DNA of 19,718 bases, taken from NCBI GenBank assembly GCA_029932675.1, contig JAOZPP010000063.1:1-19718 (forward strand), written 5' to 3'. The notes under the pieces were generated by a model. That model saw nothing but the letters and a program-made list of their open reading frames with translations, ran no database searches and was not told the origin of the DNA. Positions 1-7,332 of this stretch are shown piece after piece (within the stretch, counting starts at the first letter, position 1; each line of letters starts with the position of its first letter). The translations under genes were made by a program, and so were the position numbers. The DNA comes from a bacterium. GTDB lineage: Bacteria > SM23-81 > DAOVCL01.

Positions 1-220
1 TCTACCCCTTCCTTGAGGTTAACAAGTGAGCTTGTGGAAAACGGAGAAAAGAAAAGGCCCATTCTGGAAAGCTGTAAGGAAAATAATAAAACAAAATCCC
101 CTTAGCCCTATTCCCTTTATCAGGACTAAAGTTCATCTTCCCTCCTCTGGCTACAGAGACAGGCTTTGACTGCCCTGTAATTGAATTGCCCTTTAACTCC
201 CAATAATTTACAGCATCTTT

Positions 221-249
221 AAAATAATTGCATATAGCTCTTCTGTCAA
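221..249 (-). promoter_or_regulatory. Candidate sigma-70 promoter reading out of the left edge
   Basis: On the minus strand TTGACA (244-249) is followed after 17 bases by TATTTT (221-226), a good -35/-10 pair. It lies just beyond the terminator at 263-300, so it probably starts a new minus-strand transcript whose gene is outside the window. Nothing coding is visible in 1-262, which would then be a leader of at least about 210 bases. The call rests only on match to consensus and on context. Confidence 0.45.
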
Positions 250-262
250 TAGGAAAATGAAA

Positions 263-300
263 GGGCCTCGGAGGTATGGTATAGGTAACCTCCGAGGCCC
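263..300 (-). terminator. Intrinsic terminator after the 345-1172 gene
   Basis: A perfect 13-bp inverted repeat (263-275 with 288-300, GC-rich, 12-base loop) is followed on the minus strand by TTTCATTTTCC. It lies 45 bases after the stop codon of the minus-strand gene at 345-1172. A smaller hairpin, TTCAAAC with GTTTGAA (313-319 with 327-333), sits between the stop codon and the terminator. The T-run is interrupted but the stem is strong. Confidence 0.75.
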
Positions 301-344
301 TTCAACTTGGTGTTCAAACAAGGGAAGTTTGAATCGAACCCTTC

Positions 345-1172
345 TTAATTCTCAGGTATTGCTGTAGGGGCCTTTAACTGGGCAAGTTCCTGAATTAGGG
401 CCTTCTCAATCAATTTTGCTAAGCGGATCTTGGGTTTGTTCTTTGGTCTGTTTTCAGGAAGCCCTTTTATAATATCCGCAAACAACCTCTGAATAGGCTT
501 TATAAATTTGGTTGGCTTCACACCTGAATTCACTACAGTTTGCTTGATCTTCTCAGTCAGATCCGCTAAACTCGGTTCATCGGCTTTTGTATCGGCAGTA
601 TCTTCCGGCAATTCATAGGCAGAATATGTATTGACCTCCTCTATAGTATCCCTTTCTATGAGTATCGCCCGCTCATATCGATAATTTGCTTCTATACTGG
701 AAATGGAATCCAGACTCCCGATCATCAATATCTTATCTATGCCTTCTGATATGTCTCCCTTGTGAAGAATATGTCTCATTATCTTATCGATGATCCTTAA
801 GGCCTTCTTGATGTCCTTCAGCTCTTGTTCATTTAGGTCGCCCTCCACTGAGATGTTCAGGCTCCGACTGGTTTTAAATTCAATACTCTCACCATGAAAC
901 TTGATAAGCTGGTCCCCCACGATGGCAACGTTATCGTTGGTGTTAAATAACCTCTGATAGAACATAGCTTCATAGGTTGCATAGGCCATCTCTCTCTGCT
1001 CAGCCGATGATATCGTTACCTTATCGCCTTCCTCGGTGAATAGGGTAATCTCCTTACTTTGCTGGGAGGAGGCGGCAATGCGGGTTAGCTGGAGTTCATT
1101 GTAACTTTTAATGTTGGCGTCTAAATCCCAGCGTTGCAGGTTATTGGGAGCGTAAGGACTTATTGCGTTCAT
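345..1172 (-). CDS. Hypothetical protein, 275 aa
   Basis: I do not recognise a named family with certainty. The protein is soluble, with no signal peptide or membrane segment. Residues about 41-56 (EITLFTEEGDKVTISS) resemble a short motif in poorly characterised proteins of deltaproteobacteria and related phyla that often begin with a similar disordered N terminus. That resemblance is from memory and is weak. Residues about 110-135 are a charged helix, about 185-205 an acidic linker, and the C terminus (about 220-270) is helical and lysine-rich, which could be a protein- or nucleic-acid-contacting tail. A ribosome-binding site (AAAGGGGGG) lies 6 bases before the ATG. It appears to be a single-gene unit: the 187 bases upstream (1173-1359) hold no gene and no clear promoter, and a terminator follows. 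Confidence 0.7.
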   Translation of the reverse strand: MNAISPYAPNNLQRWDLDANIKSYNELQLTRIAASSQQSKEITLFTEEGDKVTISSAEQREMAYATYEAMFYQRLFNTNDNVAIVGDQLIKFHGESIEFKTSRSLNISVEGDLNEQELKDIKKALRIIDKIMRHILHKGDISEGIDKILMIGSLDSISSIEANYRYERAILIERDTIEEVNTYSAYELPEDTADTKADEPSLADLTEKIKQTVVNSGVKPTKFIKPIQRLFADIIKGLPENRPKNKPKIRLAKLIEKALIQELAQLKAPTAIPEN

Positions 1173-1359
1173 TTATTCCCCCCTTTAAACGTTATCTGCA
1201 CCTCTTTTTAGTTAATCGGCAACATTGAGTGAAAACTTTAGGGTTATTTTACGCTGAGGAAAGCGGGAATTTCAGGGGGTGGGTTGGTGTTAAGGAAGTT
1301 TGGGTATGCTTGGAATGGGAAACTATAGGGTTTTCAGACAGGATAACATAAGGGAAGTT

Positions 1360-2295
1360 TCACTCCCCACCTTCATCGGTGACAGTATTTCTAAGGGAGC
1401 CAAGTTTTTCTATCTCCACGACAACCTCATCCCCGTCTTGGAGAAATAGTGGTGGTTTACGGAAGACGCCTACCCCGGCAGGCGTTCCTGTGGCAATGAC
1501 ATCGCCCGGAGAAAGAGTGAGAACTTGTGAGACGAAGTTTATCAGATAGGGGATGTCAAATATCATATTCCTTGTGTTTGAATCTTGCATAATCCTCCCA
1601 TTTACCCTCACCTTGATATCAAGCCGGTGGGGATCCTCCACCTCATCCTTGGTGACCAAGAATGGTCCCATAGGGGCGAATGTATCAAAGGTTTTCCCGC
1701 GTAGCCATTGACGGTCAGCAAACTGAATATCCCGGGCGCTCACATCGTTAAAGATTGTGTAGCCAGCCACATAATCCATCGCTTCTGCGGAAGATATACC
1801 CCTTCCCCTCTTGCCTATCATAAATGCTAATTCTCCCTCGAAGTCCAACTGGTTGGTTAGTTTAGGCCGTCTAATCTTATCCTCGGGGCCTATTATGGCT
1901 GTGGAGAACTTGGAGAAAAGTATGGGATTATTCGGTAAGGGAATGTTCTGCTCTGCACAATGGTCCCTGTAGTTCAAACCTATGCAGATGATCTTCTCTG
2001 GATTTAAGATGGGAGCTCTTATCCTCACCCCAGCAAGCTTGTGAATTATGCCATCGCCTAACAGTTTTCGTTCCTCTGCATCGCCGCGCAGAAGGCCTCG
2101 GCATTTGGCATTCAACCACTTGACCTTTTCCAAGGCTGTTTCCCCGGCGGCTAAAAGGGAGCGCATCTCCTGTAGCCATAAAGGTGCTCTCTCCCCTACC
2201 CAATGCTCGTATGCCTTATCCAGTTGCAGGAGGTTATCACCGAGCTTGCAGCCAAGAAAGAGCTCATTTTCGAATTCGAATGTTGCCAGATACAT
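1360..2295 (-). CDS. Fumarylacetoacetate hydrolase (FAH) family protein
   Basis: A 311-residue member of the FAH superfamily (FAHD1/HpcE-like), metal-dependent enzymes that cleave C-C bonds in, or decarboxylate or tautomerise, 2-oxo acids. The N-terminal ~95 residues are the variable region. The catalytic fold starts at about residue 97 with IICIGLNYRDHCAE. The metal-binding acidic motif is DFEGELAF (151-158; E153 and E155), and GYTIFNDVSARDIQ (178-191) and GDVIATGTPAGVG (264-276) are further family hallmarks. The exact substrate cannot be read from sequence; candidates include acylpyruvates, oxaloacetate and ring-cleavage products of aromatic degradation. No other aromatic-pathway gene is nearby. 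The start is supported by GAGGAAAT just before the ATG and by a promoter-like pair at 2379-2407. It looks monocistronic. Confidence 0.9.
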   Translation of the reverse strand: MYLATFEFENELFLGCKLGDNLLQLDKAYEHWVGERAPLWLQEMRSLLAAGETALEKVKWLNAKCRGLLRGDAEERKLLGDGIIHKLAGVRIRAPILNPEKIICIGLNYRDHCAEQNIPLPNNPILFSKFSTAIIGPEDKIRRPKLTNQLDFEGELAFMIGKRGRGISSAEAMDYVAGYTIFNDVSARDIQFADRQWLRGKTFDTFAPMGPFLVTKDEVEDPHRLDIKVRVNGRIMQDSNTRNMIFDIPYLINFVSQVLTLSPGDVIATGTPAGVGVFRKPPLFLQDGDEVVVEIEKLGSLRNTVTDEGGE

Positions 2296-2378
2296 ATTTC
2301 CTCACCCTTTGATCAAAGATGCGATGATCCTCAACCAAAACATTAAAGCAACTTACTAAATACTAAAGTTAGCAAGTA

Positions 2379-2407
2379 GTTATATAAATAGCCCCACCAC
2401 AGAACAA
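2379..2407 (-). promoter_or_regulatory. Candidate promoter for the FAH-family gene
   Basis: On the minus strand TTGTTC (2402-2407), 17 bases, then TATAAC (2379-2384), about 85 bases before the start codon at 2295. The gene-free stretch 2296-2550 holds this promoter and, further right, the terminator of the preceding hydrolase gene. An imperfect dyad, CTTACTAA with TTAGCAAG (about 2352-2376), overlaps the expected transcript start. Confidence 0.4.
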
Positions 2408-2493
2408 CCTTTTACAGGGTGATCATTTAAATGAACCGGTTTCCCCTGGATGTCACCGGGTTAAAATATACCTATCTCCGCTGACAAGGCAAG

Positions 2494-2522
2494 CGAAAAG
2501 GGAGGAACCCATTCTCCTCCCT
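2494..2522 (-). terminator. Intrinsic terminator after the metallo-hydrolase gene
   Basis: An 8-bp stem (2499-2506 with 2515-2522; core GGGAGGA/TCCTCCC, 8-base loop) is followed on the minus strand by TTTTCGCTT. It lies 29 bases beyond the stop codon of the 2551-3786 gene and separates it from the FAH-family gene. Confidence 0.7.
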
Positions 2523-2550
2523 CCAGATGCTGGCCGGAGAAAATCCCAGG

Positions 2551-3786
2551 CTACTTCAACAAAATCATCTTCCTGGTCTGCACAAGGTCTCCTCTCTGGA
2601 GCCTATAAAAGTAAATTCCACTGGAGACATCTTGGTCAAAATTGTCCTTTCCGTTCCATAATACCCTATAGTAACCCTCACATTGTTCTTTGTCCACTAA
2701 AGTCTTCACCTCTTGCCCCAATAGGTTGTAGACCTTTAGGGTAGTGGGGTGGGGATGATCCCCCCACACCGAATAGCGAATACTGGTGGTGGTGTTAAAG
2801 GGATTTGGATAGCTCTGGAAGAGGGTGAACTCCTTTGGGGTTGCCTGCGATCCCCCTCCCCCCTCTATACCTACAGACATCCCATAACTATCCCCATTCA
2901 CCCAAAAGCTGTCTGAGCAGACCTTTATGGTAATATCGCCATCAACTATGTTGCCCTCGCCATCCTCCGTCTGGTAGATCACGCTGGGAACGGCCTCCAA
3001 TCTTTGAATTACCTCCTCAGTGGGATGGCCATAGGGATTCTGGCCAACGGAGATGATAGCGACCTTTGGCTGTAATGAATCAACGAAGTACTGGTTGGTA
3101 TTGTTTTTACTTCCATGATGATCGACCCTTAAGACCTCCACCCTCCCCACCTCAGGAGCCACCGATGATTCAATGTCTGTATAATTGGCTGTGTTCTTTC
3201 CACTTAGGTCGCCAGCCACGAAGAAGGCAAATCCATGATATTCAAGTTTTAGGGCCACACAGAGATCATTTTCGTCAATAGGGGGCTGGGTAAAGGGCTC
3301 TTCCAAAAGATTATTGCCGTTGACAGCCATACAGGTGACGAAGGTTCCTCCGCCAAGGTCAATCATCTGGCTGTCAACTATGGTCACCCTCTTCGGTTCA
3401 ACTGACTGAGAGTAGTCCTGATAGGTCTGGGTAGTATAAGACCAACCCCTGTCATAGACCACCCCAATAGAGTCAATTCCCAATCCATCAACAACTTCAT
3501 CAATCCCACCAATATGATCAGCGTGGTAGTGGGTAGCTACGATATAGTCCAAACTCGTTAGGTTAAGGTTATCTAAAAATGGCAGGACTTTATCGTCCCC
3601 TATTCCATTGATCCCCCCATCCACTAGCATAGTCCCTCCAGTGGGAGAAACGATCAGGGTCGCATCGCCCTCCCCCACATCGAGGCAATGGATATAAAGG
3701 GTGTCACTTGCCCTGACAACGGGAAAGGTAAAGAAAACCCATACAAAGAGTAACTTTAGTGATTTCCTCATTAGATCCCTCATCAT
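2551..3786 (-). CDS. Secreted metallo-beta-lactamase-fold hydrolase with C-terminal sorting domain
   Basis: A 411-residue protein in three parts. Residues 1-27 form a signal peptide (basic start, hydrophobic 10-24, cut near RASD). Residues about 28-290 are a ComEC/Rec2-like metallo-beta-lactamase domain with HYHADH (H86, H88, D90, H91), AGD (D193), VDHHGS (H223, H224) and GH (253-254). These are the metal ligands of a two-metal hydrolase, possibly a nuclease or phosphodiesterase. Residues about 317-411 are a FlgD-like, type-IX-secretion (Por) sorting domain: FQSYPNPFN (323-331), YNLLGQEVKTL, and a SGIYFYRL ending. It is therefore probably exported, and anchored or released, in an FCB-type envelope. 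The ribosome-binding site GAGGAGGT abuts two tandem ATG codons (M1, M2); M2 has the better spacing. The leader contains a terminator-like hairpin (3809-3862). Substrate unknown; extracellular DNA is a possibility only. Confidence 0.88.
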   Translation of the reverse strand: MMRDLMRKSLKLLFVWVFFTFPVVRASDTLYIHCLDVGEGDATLIVSPTGGTMLVDGGINGIGDDKVLPFLDNLNLTSLDYIVATHYHADHIGGIDEVVDGLGIDSIGVVYDRGWSYTTQTYQDYSQSVEPKRVTIVDSQMIDLGGGTFVTCMAVNGNNLLEEPFTQPPIDENDLCVALKLEYHGFAFFVAGDLSGKNTANYTDIESSVAPEVGRVEVLRVDHHGSKNNTNQYFVDSLQPKVAIISVGQNPYGHPTEEVIQRLEAVPSVIYQTEDGEGNIVDGDITIKVCSDSFWVNGDSYGMSVGIEGGGGSQATPKEFTLFQSYPNPFNTTTSIRYSVWGDHPHPTTLKVYNLLGQEVKTLVDKEQCEGYYRVLWNGKDNFDQDVSSGIYFYRLQRGDLVQTRKMILLK

Positions 3787-3800
3787 ACCTCCTCTAATAA

Positions 3801-3862
3801 AGAAAAACGGCGTTCAAACCCTCTGCTGCCCTGGCGGGTAACCAACAGAAGGTCCAAACGCC
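3801..3862 (-). promoter_or_regulatory. Terminator-like hairpin in the metallo-hydrolase leader (possible attenuator)
   Basis: On the minus strand, 3846-3862 pairs with 3809-3825 over 17 continuous base pairs around a 20-nt loop. The next bases are GTTTTTCT (3801-3808), then the ribosome-binding site. All four non-Watson-Crick positions are G-U when read as minus-strand RNA; on the plus strand they would be A-C mismatches. The loop segment CCGCCAG (3831-3837) is complementary to CTGGCGG (3879-3885) just upstream, offering an alternative or pseudoknot pairing. A further 7-bp hairpin lies at 3885-3910. The element is either a leader attenuator for the hydrolase or the terminator of the upstream dehydratase transcript. 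This fills most of the gene-free stretch 3787-4043. Confidence 0.65.
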
Positions 3863-3953
3863 TTCCAAAACCCAGCTTCCGCCAGTAATTTTAAGACCCT
3901 TCTAAATTACCTCCAATTTTGTCTGAACCAGGTGCCCCCTCCCCTACCATATA

Positions 3954-3982
3954 AATTTAACTCCTCCCTCCCCATTTGTCAA
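3954..3982 (-). promoter_or_regulatory. Candidate sigma-70 promoter of the metallo-hydrolase gene
   Basis: On the minus strand TTGACA (3977-3982), 17 bases, then TAAATT (3954-3959). A start near 3947 would give a leader of about 160 nt containing the hairpin at 3809-3862. A second TTGACA occurs 30 bases upstream (4007-4012) without a good -10 partner. Confidence 0.5.
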
Positions 3983-4043
3983 GAACTTGTTGTGCTTATC
4001 CCCCTTTGTCAATTTGTATGGCAACCTTAATAGAGGACAATGT

Positions 4044-5012
4044 TCAGGCCAACCAGGGGAGCCTCTCCAGGTCAACATTCCCCCCAGAGAGGATTATCCC
4101 CACCCTTTTCCCCTTTAGGTTAACTTTCCTCTCCAACAGTGCACCATAAGGAACTGCCGAGGAGGGTTCAATAATGAGCTTCATCCGCTCCCAAATCAAA
4201 CGCATCGCAGAGATAATTGCCTCTTCGCTTACTGTGACTATCCTATCCACGTATTTTCTTATCAGGGGAAAGGTGATATCCCCCAAGGAGGTGAGTAATC
4301 CATCGGCTATTGTCTGAGGATTAACCGAAGGGATGAGCCTTCCCTGGATGAAGGATCGGTAGGCATCATCAGCCCCTTCAGGTTCAGTCCCGATAACCTC
4401 TGCTTGGGATAAGATGCTCGATACCGCTACTGCCGTTCCGCTGAGCAGACCTCCCCCTCCCACTGGAACCATCACCACATTTAGGTTGTCGACCTCCTCT
4501 ATGAGCTCCAGAGCTGCAGTCCCTTGTCCAGCAATGACAGCGAAATTGTTGTAAGGGTGGATAAATGTGGCTCCAGTCTCCTCAATGATCTGGTTTAACA
4601 TCGCCTCCCGTGCTTCGAGAGTGGGCTCACAGAAGATTATCTTTCCTCCATAGCCTTCTACTGCTGTCCTCTTTACTTTGGGAGCATTTTTGGGCATTAC
4701 GAGATAAGCCCTGATACCCCTCTTTTGAGCAGCAAGGGCCAAAGCTTGAGCATGGTTTCCAGAGGAGTGAGTGGCAACACCGTTAACCACCTCTTTATCA
4801 GGAAGGGAAAAGACCGCGTTTGTTGCACCGCGAAATTTAAAAGCCCCCACTTTTTGAAAGTTCTCACACTTAAAGAATATCTCTGCATCAGCTAAGCGAT
4901 TTAGGCCTTTACAGGTGAGAACAGGGGTTTGATTGATGTATGGCTTTATTCTCTGATGCGCTCTCCGGATGGCTTCCAAATTCACTGTTGAAGCGGTCTG
5001 ATTTCTTCTCAT
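4044..5012 (-). CDS. Threonine dehydratase / serine racemase-type PLP enzyme
   Basis: A fold-type II PLP enzyme of 322 residues that deaminates L-threonine/L-serine to 2-oxo acids or racemises serine. VGAFKFRGA carries the PLP lysine K59; SSGNHAQ (83-89) binds the substrate carboxylate; VGGGGLLSG (184-192) is the phosphate-binding glycine loop; ILSGGN (307-312) lies near the pyridine ring. E210, A214 and D216 (EPEGADD) line up with the divalent-metal site of serine racemases. There is no C-terminal ACT domain, so it is the short catabolic type, not the isoleucine-inhibited biosynthetic IlvA. The frame is open to a GTG at 5087, but those 25 codons have no ribosome-binding site and no family similarity. 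The ATG at 5012 puts the start where relatives begin, though its own ribosome-binding site is weak. It lies 133 bases after the transporter gene and may share its transcript. Confidence 0.88.
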   Translation of the reverse strand: MRRNQTASTVNLEAIRRAHQRIKPYINQTPVLTCKGLNRLADAEIFFKCENFQKVGAFKFRGATNAVFSLPDKEVVNGVATHSSGNHAQALALAAQKRGIRAYLVMPKNAPKVKRTAVEGYGGKIIFCEPTLEAREAMLNQIIEETGATFIHPYNNFAVIAGQGTAALELIEEVDNLNVVMVPVGGGGLLSGTAVAVSSILSQAEVIGTEPEGADDAYRSFIQGRLIPSVNPQTIADGLLTSLGDITFPLIRKYVDRIVTVSEEAIISAMRLIWERMKLIIEPSSAVPYGALLERKVNLKGKRVGIILSGGNVDLERLPWLA

Positions 5013-5145
5013 CTTCCGCGTAGGCCCTTTCACTCCAATGTAACCAGATGTGAGGGGAAAGTCAAGGGAGAATGCCTCCCCTACCACTTTATGATCAACC
5101 AGGGTTTAAGCCACGAGTATGCAAGGCATCCCCTCCTCTTCCCTC

Positions 5146-6321
5146 TCACCCTTCGTCCACACGGAGGGCAAAGAGGAGGCCACAGAGCCCAAGAGCTATC
5201 GCCGCCCAGAAGGGAGCCTGCCCCCCCCATCGCAGCCTCATCTCCATTGCCCACCAGGGGGCGGTGGCAGAGATAGCTCCGGTTACTGTGCCGAAGAGGC
5301 CAACTACAGAGCTGCGGTTTGTCTCGGAAGTTAGATTGGAAAGAATTGTGCGGTAGGCCACAAATGAACCCTGGGAAAAAAGATAAGCAAGGAGAAAGAA
5401 AGGAACCCCGGCGGTGAATCCATGGGTGTAGAGCCAAGGGAGAAAGGAGAGGGGGTGGAGGAGGACTCCCAGGAGGAAGACCTTCTTTCCCCTGAACCTC
5501 TCCACCACCTTGCCCCCCAAGATACTGAAGAAAATCGCTGAAATCCCGCCACAGGTAAAAAGCAAATTAATCTTCTCTCCAGTAAGTTTAATGGTATCTT
5601 TAGCATAAAGAGCTATGAAGGGTCCCCAAATAGTAAGGGAGAAGATGGTCATTAGAACGATAGCAGCCCCCAGAAACCAGATTAAATTGGGATTTAGGCT
5701 CAGTTTAAACCAATTCCAAGTCTTCTCCTTACTTTTGATCCCGGTCTCCTTTAAAAACTTTAACCTAACTATTCCGCAGGGAATGGCCAACAGGCCGGTA
5801 GCTAAGATAAGTTTGGGGATGCCTATGCTCCTCAAGAGAAGGGACCCCAGAAATGGACCAATCACCAAGCTGAGGGAGAAGGAAGATCCCCACACTCCAA
5901 AGGCAATTCCTCTCTTCTCCTTTGGGACAGATTCGGCAATAAGAGAGGTAAAGGAAGGCTCCTGAAAGGCGCTAGCTATATCGGCCAATACCAGGCAGCC
6001 AAGGAGAAAAACCCAATTCTTTACCAGGGAGGCCAGAAAATAGAGGGGGAGGAAACAGAAGGTGGGTATGACAATCAGGGGTTTCCTCCCCAACTTATCG
6101 CTAAGCAGGCCACCAAATACCTGCCCAATGGTGAAGGCTAAAGTAATGAGGGTGTAGGAGATGCCTACCCAAAAGTCTGAGGCACCCAATTGGCGAAGAT
6201 AGAGAGGAAGAAGAAGGGACCAACTGAAATAACCAGTGACCAGGACGAATATTGTCCCCGCTAAAACCAGGAGATTAGTTTCCAACCCATAACTACTTTT
6301 CAGCTTGAACCAAAAGCCCAT
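5146..6321 (-). CDS. MFS transporter, 12 transmembrane segments
   Basis: A 391-residue major facilitator superfamily permease. About twelve hydrophobic segments are visible, with a charged central loop near residues 190-205. The loop between helices 2 and 3 carries GGLLSDKLGRKPLI (70-83), the MFS motif A. A second copy-like loop, GGKVVERFRGKKVFL, follows helix 8, as expected from the internal duplication. The substrate cannot be told; general resemblance is to drug or sugar efflux MFS members. The start follows the phosphofructokinase stop by 20 bases with no clear ribosome-binding site, so translation may depend on coupling. Same-strand gaps from the methyltransferase genes through phosphofructokinase to this gene are all short, suggesting co-transcription. 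Uptake of the methylated substrate is conceivable but unsupported by the sequence. Confidence 0.88.
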   Translation of the reverse strand: MGFWFKLKSSYGLETNLLVLAGTIFVLVTGYFSWSLLLPLYLRQLGASDFWVGISYTLITLAFTIGQVFGGLLSDKLGRKPLIVIPTFCFLPLYFLASLVKNWVFLLGCLVLADIASAFQEPSFTSLIAESVPKEKRGIAFGVWGSSFSLSLVIGPFLGSLLLRSIGIPKLILATGLLAIPCGIVRLKFLKETGIKSKEKTWNWFKLSLNPNLIWFLGAAIVLMTIFSLTIWGPFIALYAKDTIKLTGEKINLLFTCGGISAIFFSILGGKVVERFRGKKVFLLGVLLHPLSFLPWLYTHGFTAGVPFFLLAYLFSQGSFVAYRTILSNLTSETNRSSVVGLFGTVTGAISATAPWWAMEMRLRWGGQAPFWAAIALGLCGLLFALRVDEG

Positions 6322-6341
6322 AAAGAACTTGGATACTATGT

Positions 6342-7310
6342 TTACTTAGCCAAAATTGAGGCAAGATCATAGAGTTCCTTGTCCAGCTTCTTCTTCTTTT
6401 CCCAGGAATCGGTTAAAGGGGTAAGGACCAGCTTACCATTAACCACTCCCACCATTTTATCCTTCTCCCCCTGGTTAATTGCCCTCACTGCTGCCGCTCC
6501 TAACCTACTGGCCAAGACCCTATCCCGGGCGCTGGGTTTCCCCCCCCTCTGAATATGACCTAAGACTACTACTCGGAAATCCAAACCTATTGAGGCTTTA
6601 ATCTTTTCCGCGATTTGAAAAGCCCCTCCTGCTTCGTCGCCCTCCGCCACTACCACTATGGCACTTGTCTTTCCTCTTTTCTTTCCCTCTTTCAGCCTCG
6701 CACAGATAGCCTTTAGGTCGGTCTTCACCTCTGGAATGATGATCTCCTCTGCCCCACCTCCTATCCCTACCTCTAAGGCTATAAAACCCGCCTTCCTCCC
6801 CATCACCTCCACCAGGAATATCCTCTCGTGAGCAGCGGCAGTGTCCCTTATCCTGTCGATAGACTCTAAGGCCGTGTTCACCGCTGTATCGTATCCTATG
6901 GTGTAATCGCTTCCATAGATGTCGTTGTCAATGGTCGCTGGAACACCAATTACTGGTATATACCATTCCATAAAGAGGCTATGGGCCCCCCGAAAACTTC
7001 CATCCCCCCCAATAACAATTAAACCTTCAACGTTGGCCTCTCCCAGTTTGAGAGCCGCCATCTTCCTTCCCTCCTGGGTAGTAAACTCTTGGGAGCGGGC
7101 GGTCTCCAGTATGGTCCCCCCTCGTTGGATAATATTGGAGACCGATCTCATAGTCATCGGGAAGAATTCACCTTGAATAAGGCCTGCATATCCTCTCCTA
7201 ATCCCCATAACCTCTAAACCGTCATATAGGGCCCTCCTCACTACAGCTCGCAGGCAGGCATTCATTCCCGGGGCATCCCCCCCACTTGTTAAGACGCCAA
7301 TCCTCTTCAT
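6342..7310 (-). CDS. pfkA: ATP-dependent 6-phosphofructokinase
   Basis: Phosphorylates fructose 6-phosphate to fructose 1,6-bisphosphate, the committed step of glycolysis, in the cytosol. The 322-residue length matches bacterial PfkA. GVLTSGGDAPGMNA (5-18) is the N-terminal ATP loop. IGGDGS (100-105), with glycine rather than aspartate at the fourth position, marks the ATP-using and not the pyrophosphate-using class. PATIDND (124-130) carries the catalytic aspartate D128. VEVMGRKAG (167-175) and GHIQRGG bind the sugar phosphate. The chosen ATG at 7310 has an excellent ribosome-binding site (AAAGGAGG); the open frame to 7370 is not needed. The gene begins 22 bases after the homocysteine methyltransferase gene, an unusual partner for a glycolytic kinase. 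Confidence 0.95.
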   Translation of the reverse strand: MKRIGVLTSGGDAPGMNACLRAVVRRALYDGLEVMGIRRGYAGLIQGEFFPMTMRSVSNIIQRGGTILETARSQEFTTQEGRKMAALKLGEANVEGLIVIGGDGSFRGAHSLFMEWYIPVIGVPATIDNDIYGSDYTIGYDTAVNTALESIDRIRDTAAAHERIFLVEVMGRKAGFIALEVGIGGGAEEIIIPEVKTDLKAICARLKEGKKRGKTSAIVVVAEGDEAGGAFQIAEKIKASIGLDFRVVVLGHIQRGGKPSARDRVLASRLGAAAVRAINQGEKDKMVGVVNGKLVLTPLTDSWEKKKKLDKELYDLASILAK

Positions 7311-7332
7311 CTCTCTTCCTCCTTTAACATCG

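Noticed and set aside
331-340. Minus-strand GGTTCGATTC resembling a tRNA T-loop
   Set aside because: There is no room for a tRNA between the stop codon at 345 and the terminator at 300, and no acceptor or anticodon stems are seen.
5072-5437. Several overlapping open frames on both strands near the transporter 3' end
   Set aside because: They have biased composition, no ribosome-binding sites and no recognisable motifs; most overlap the real MFS gene in other frames.
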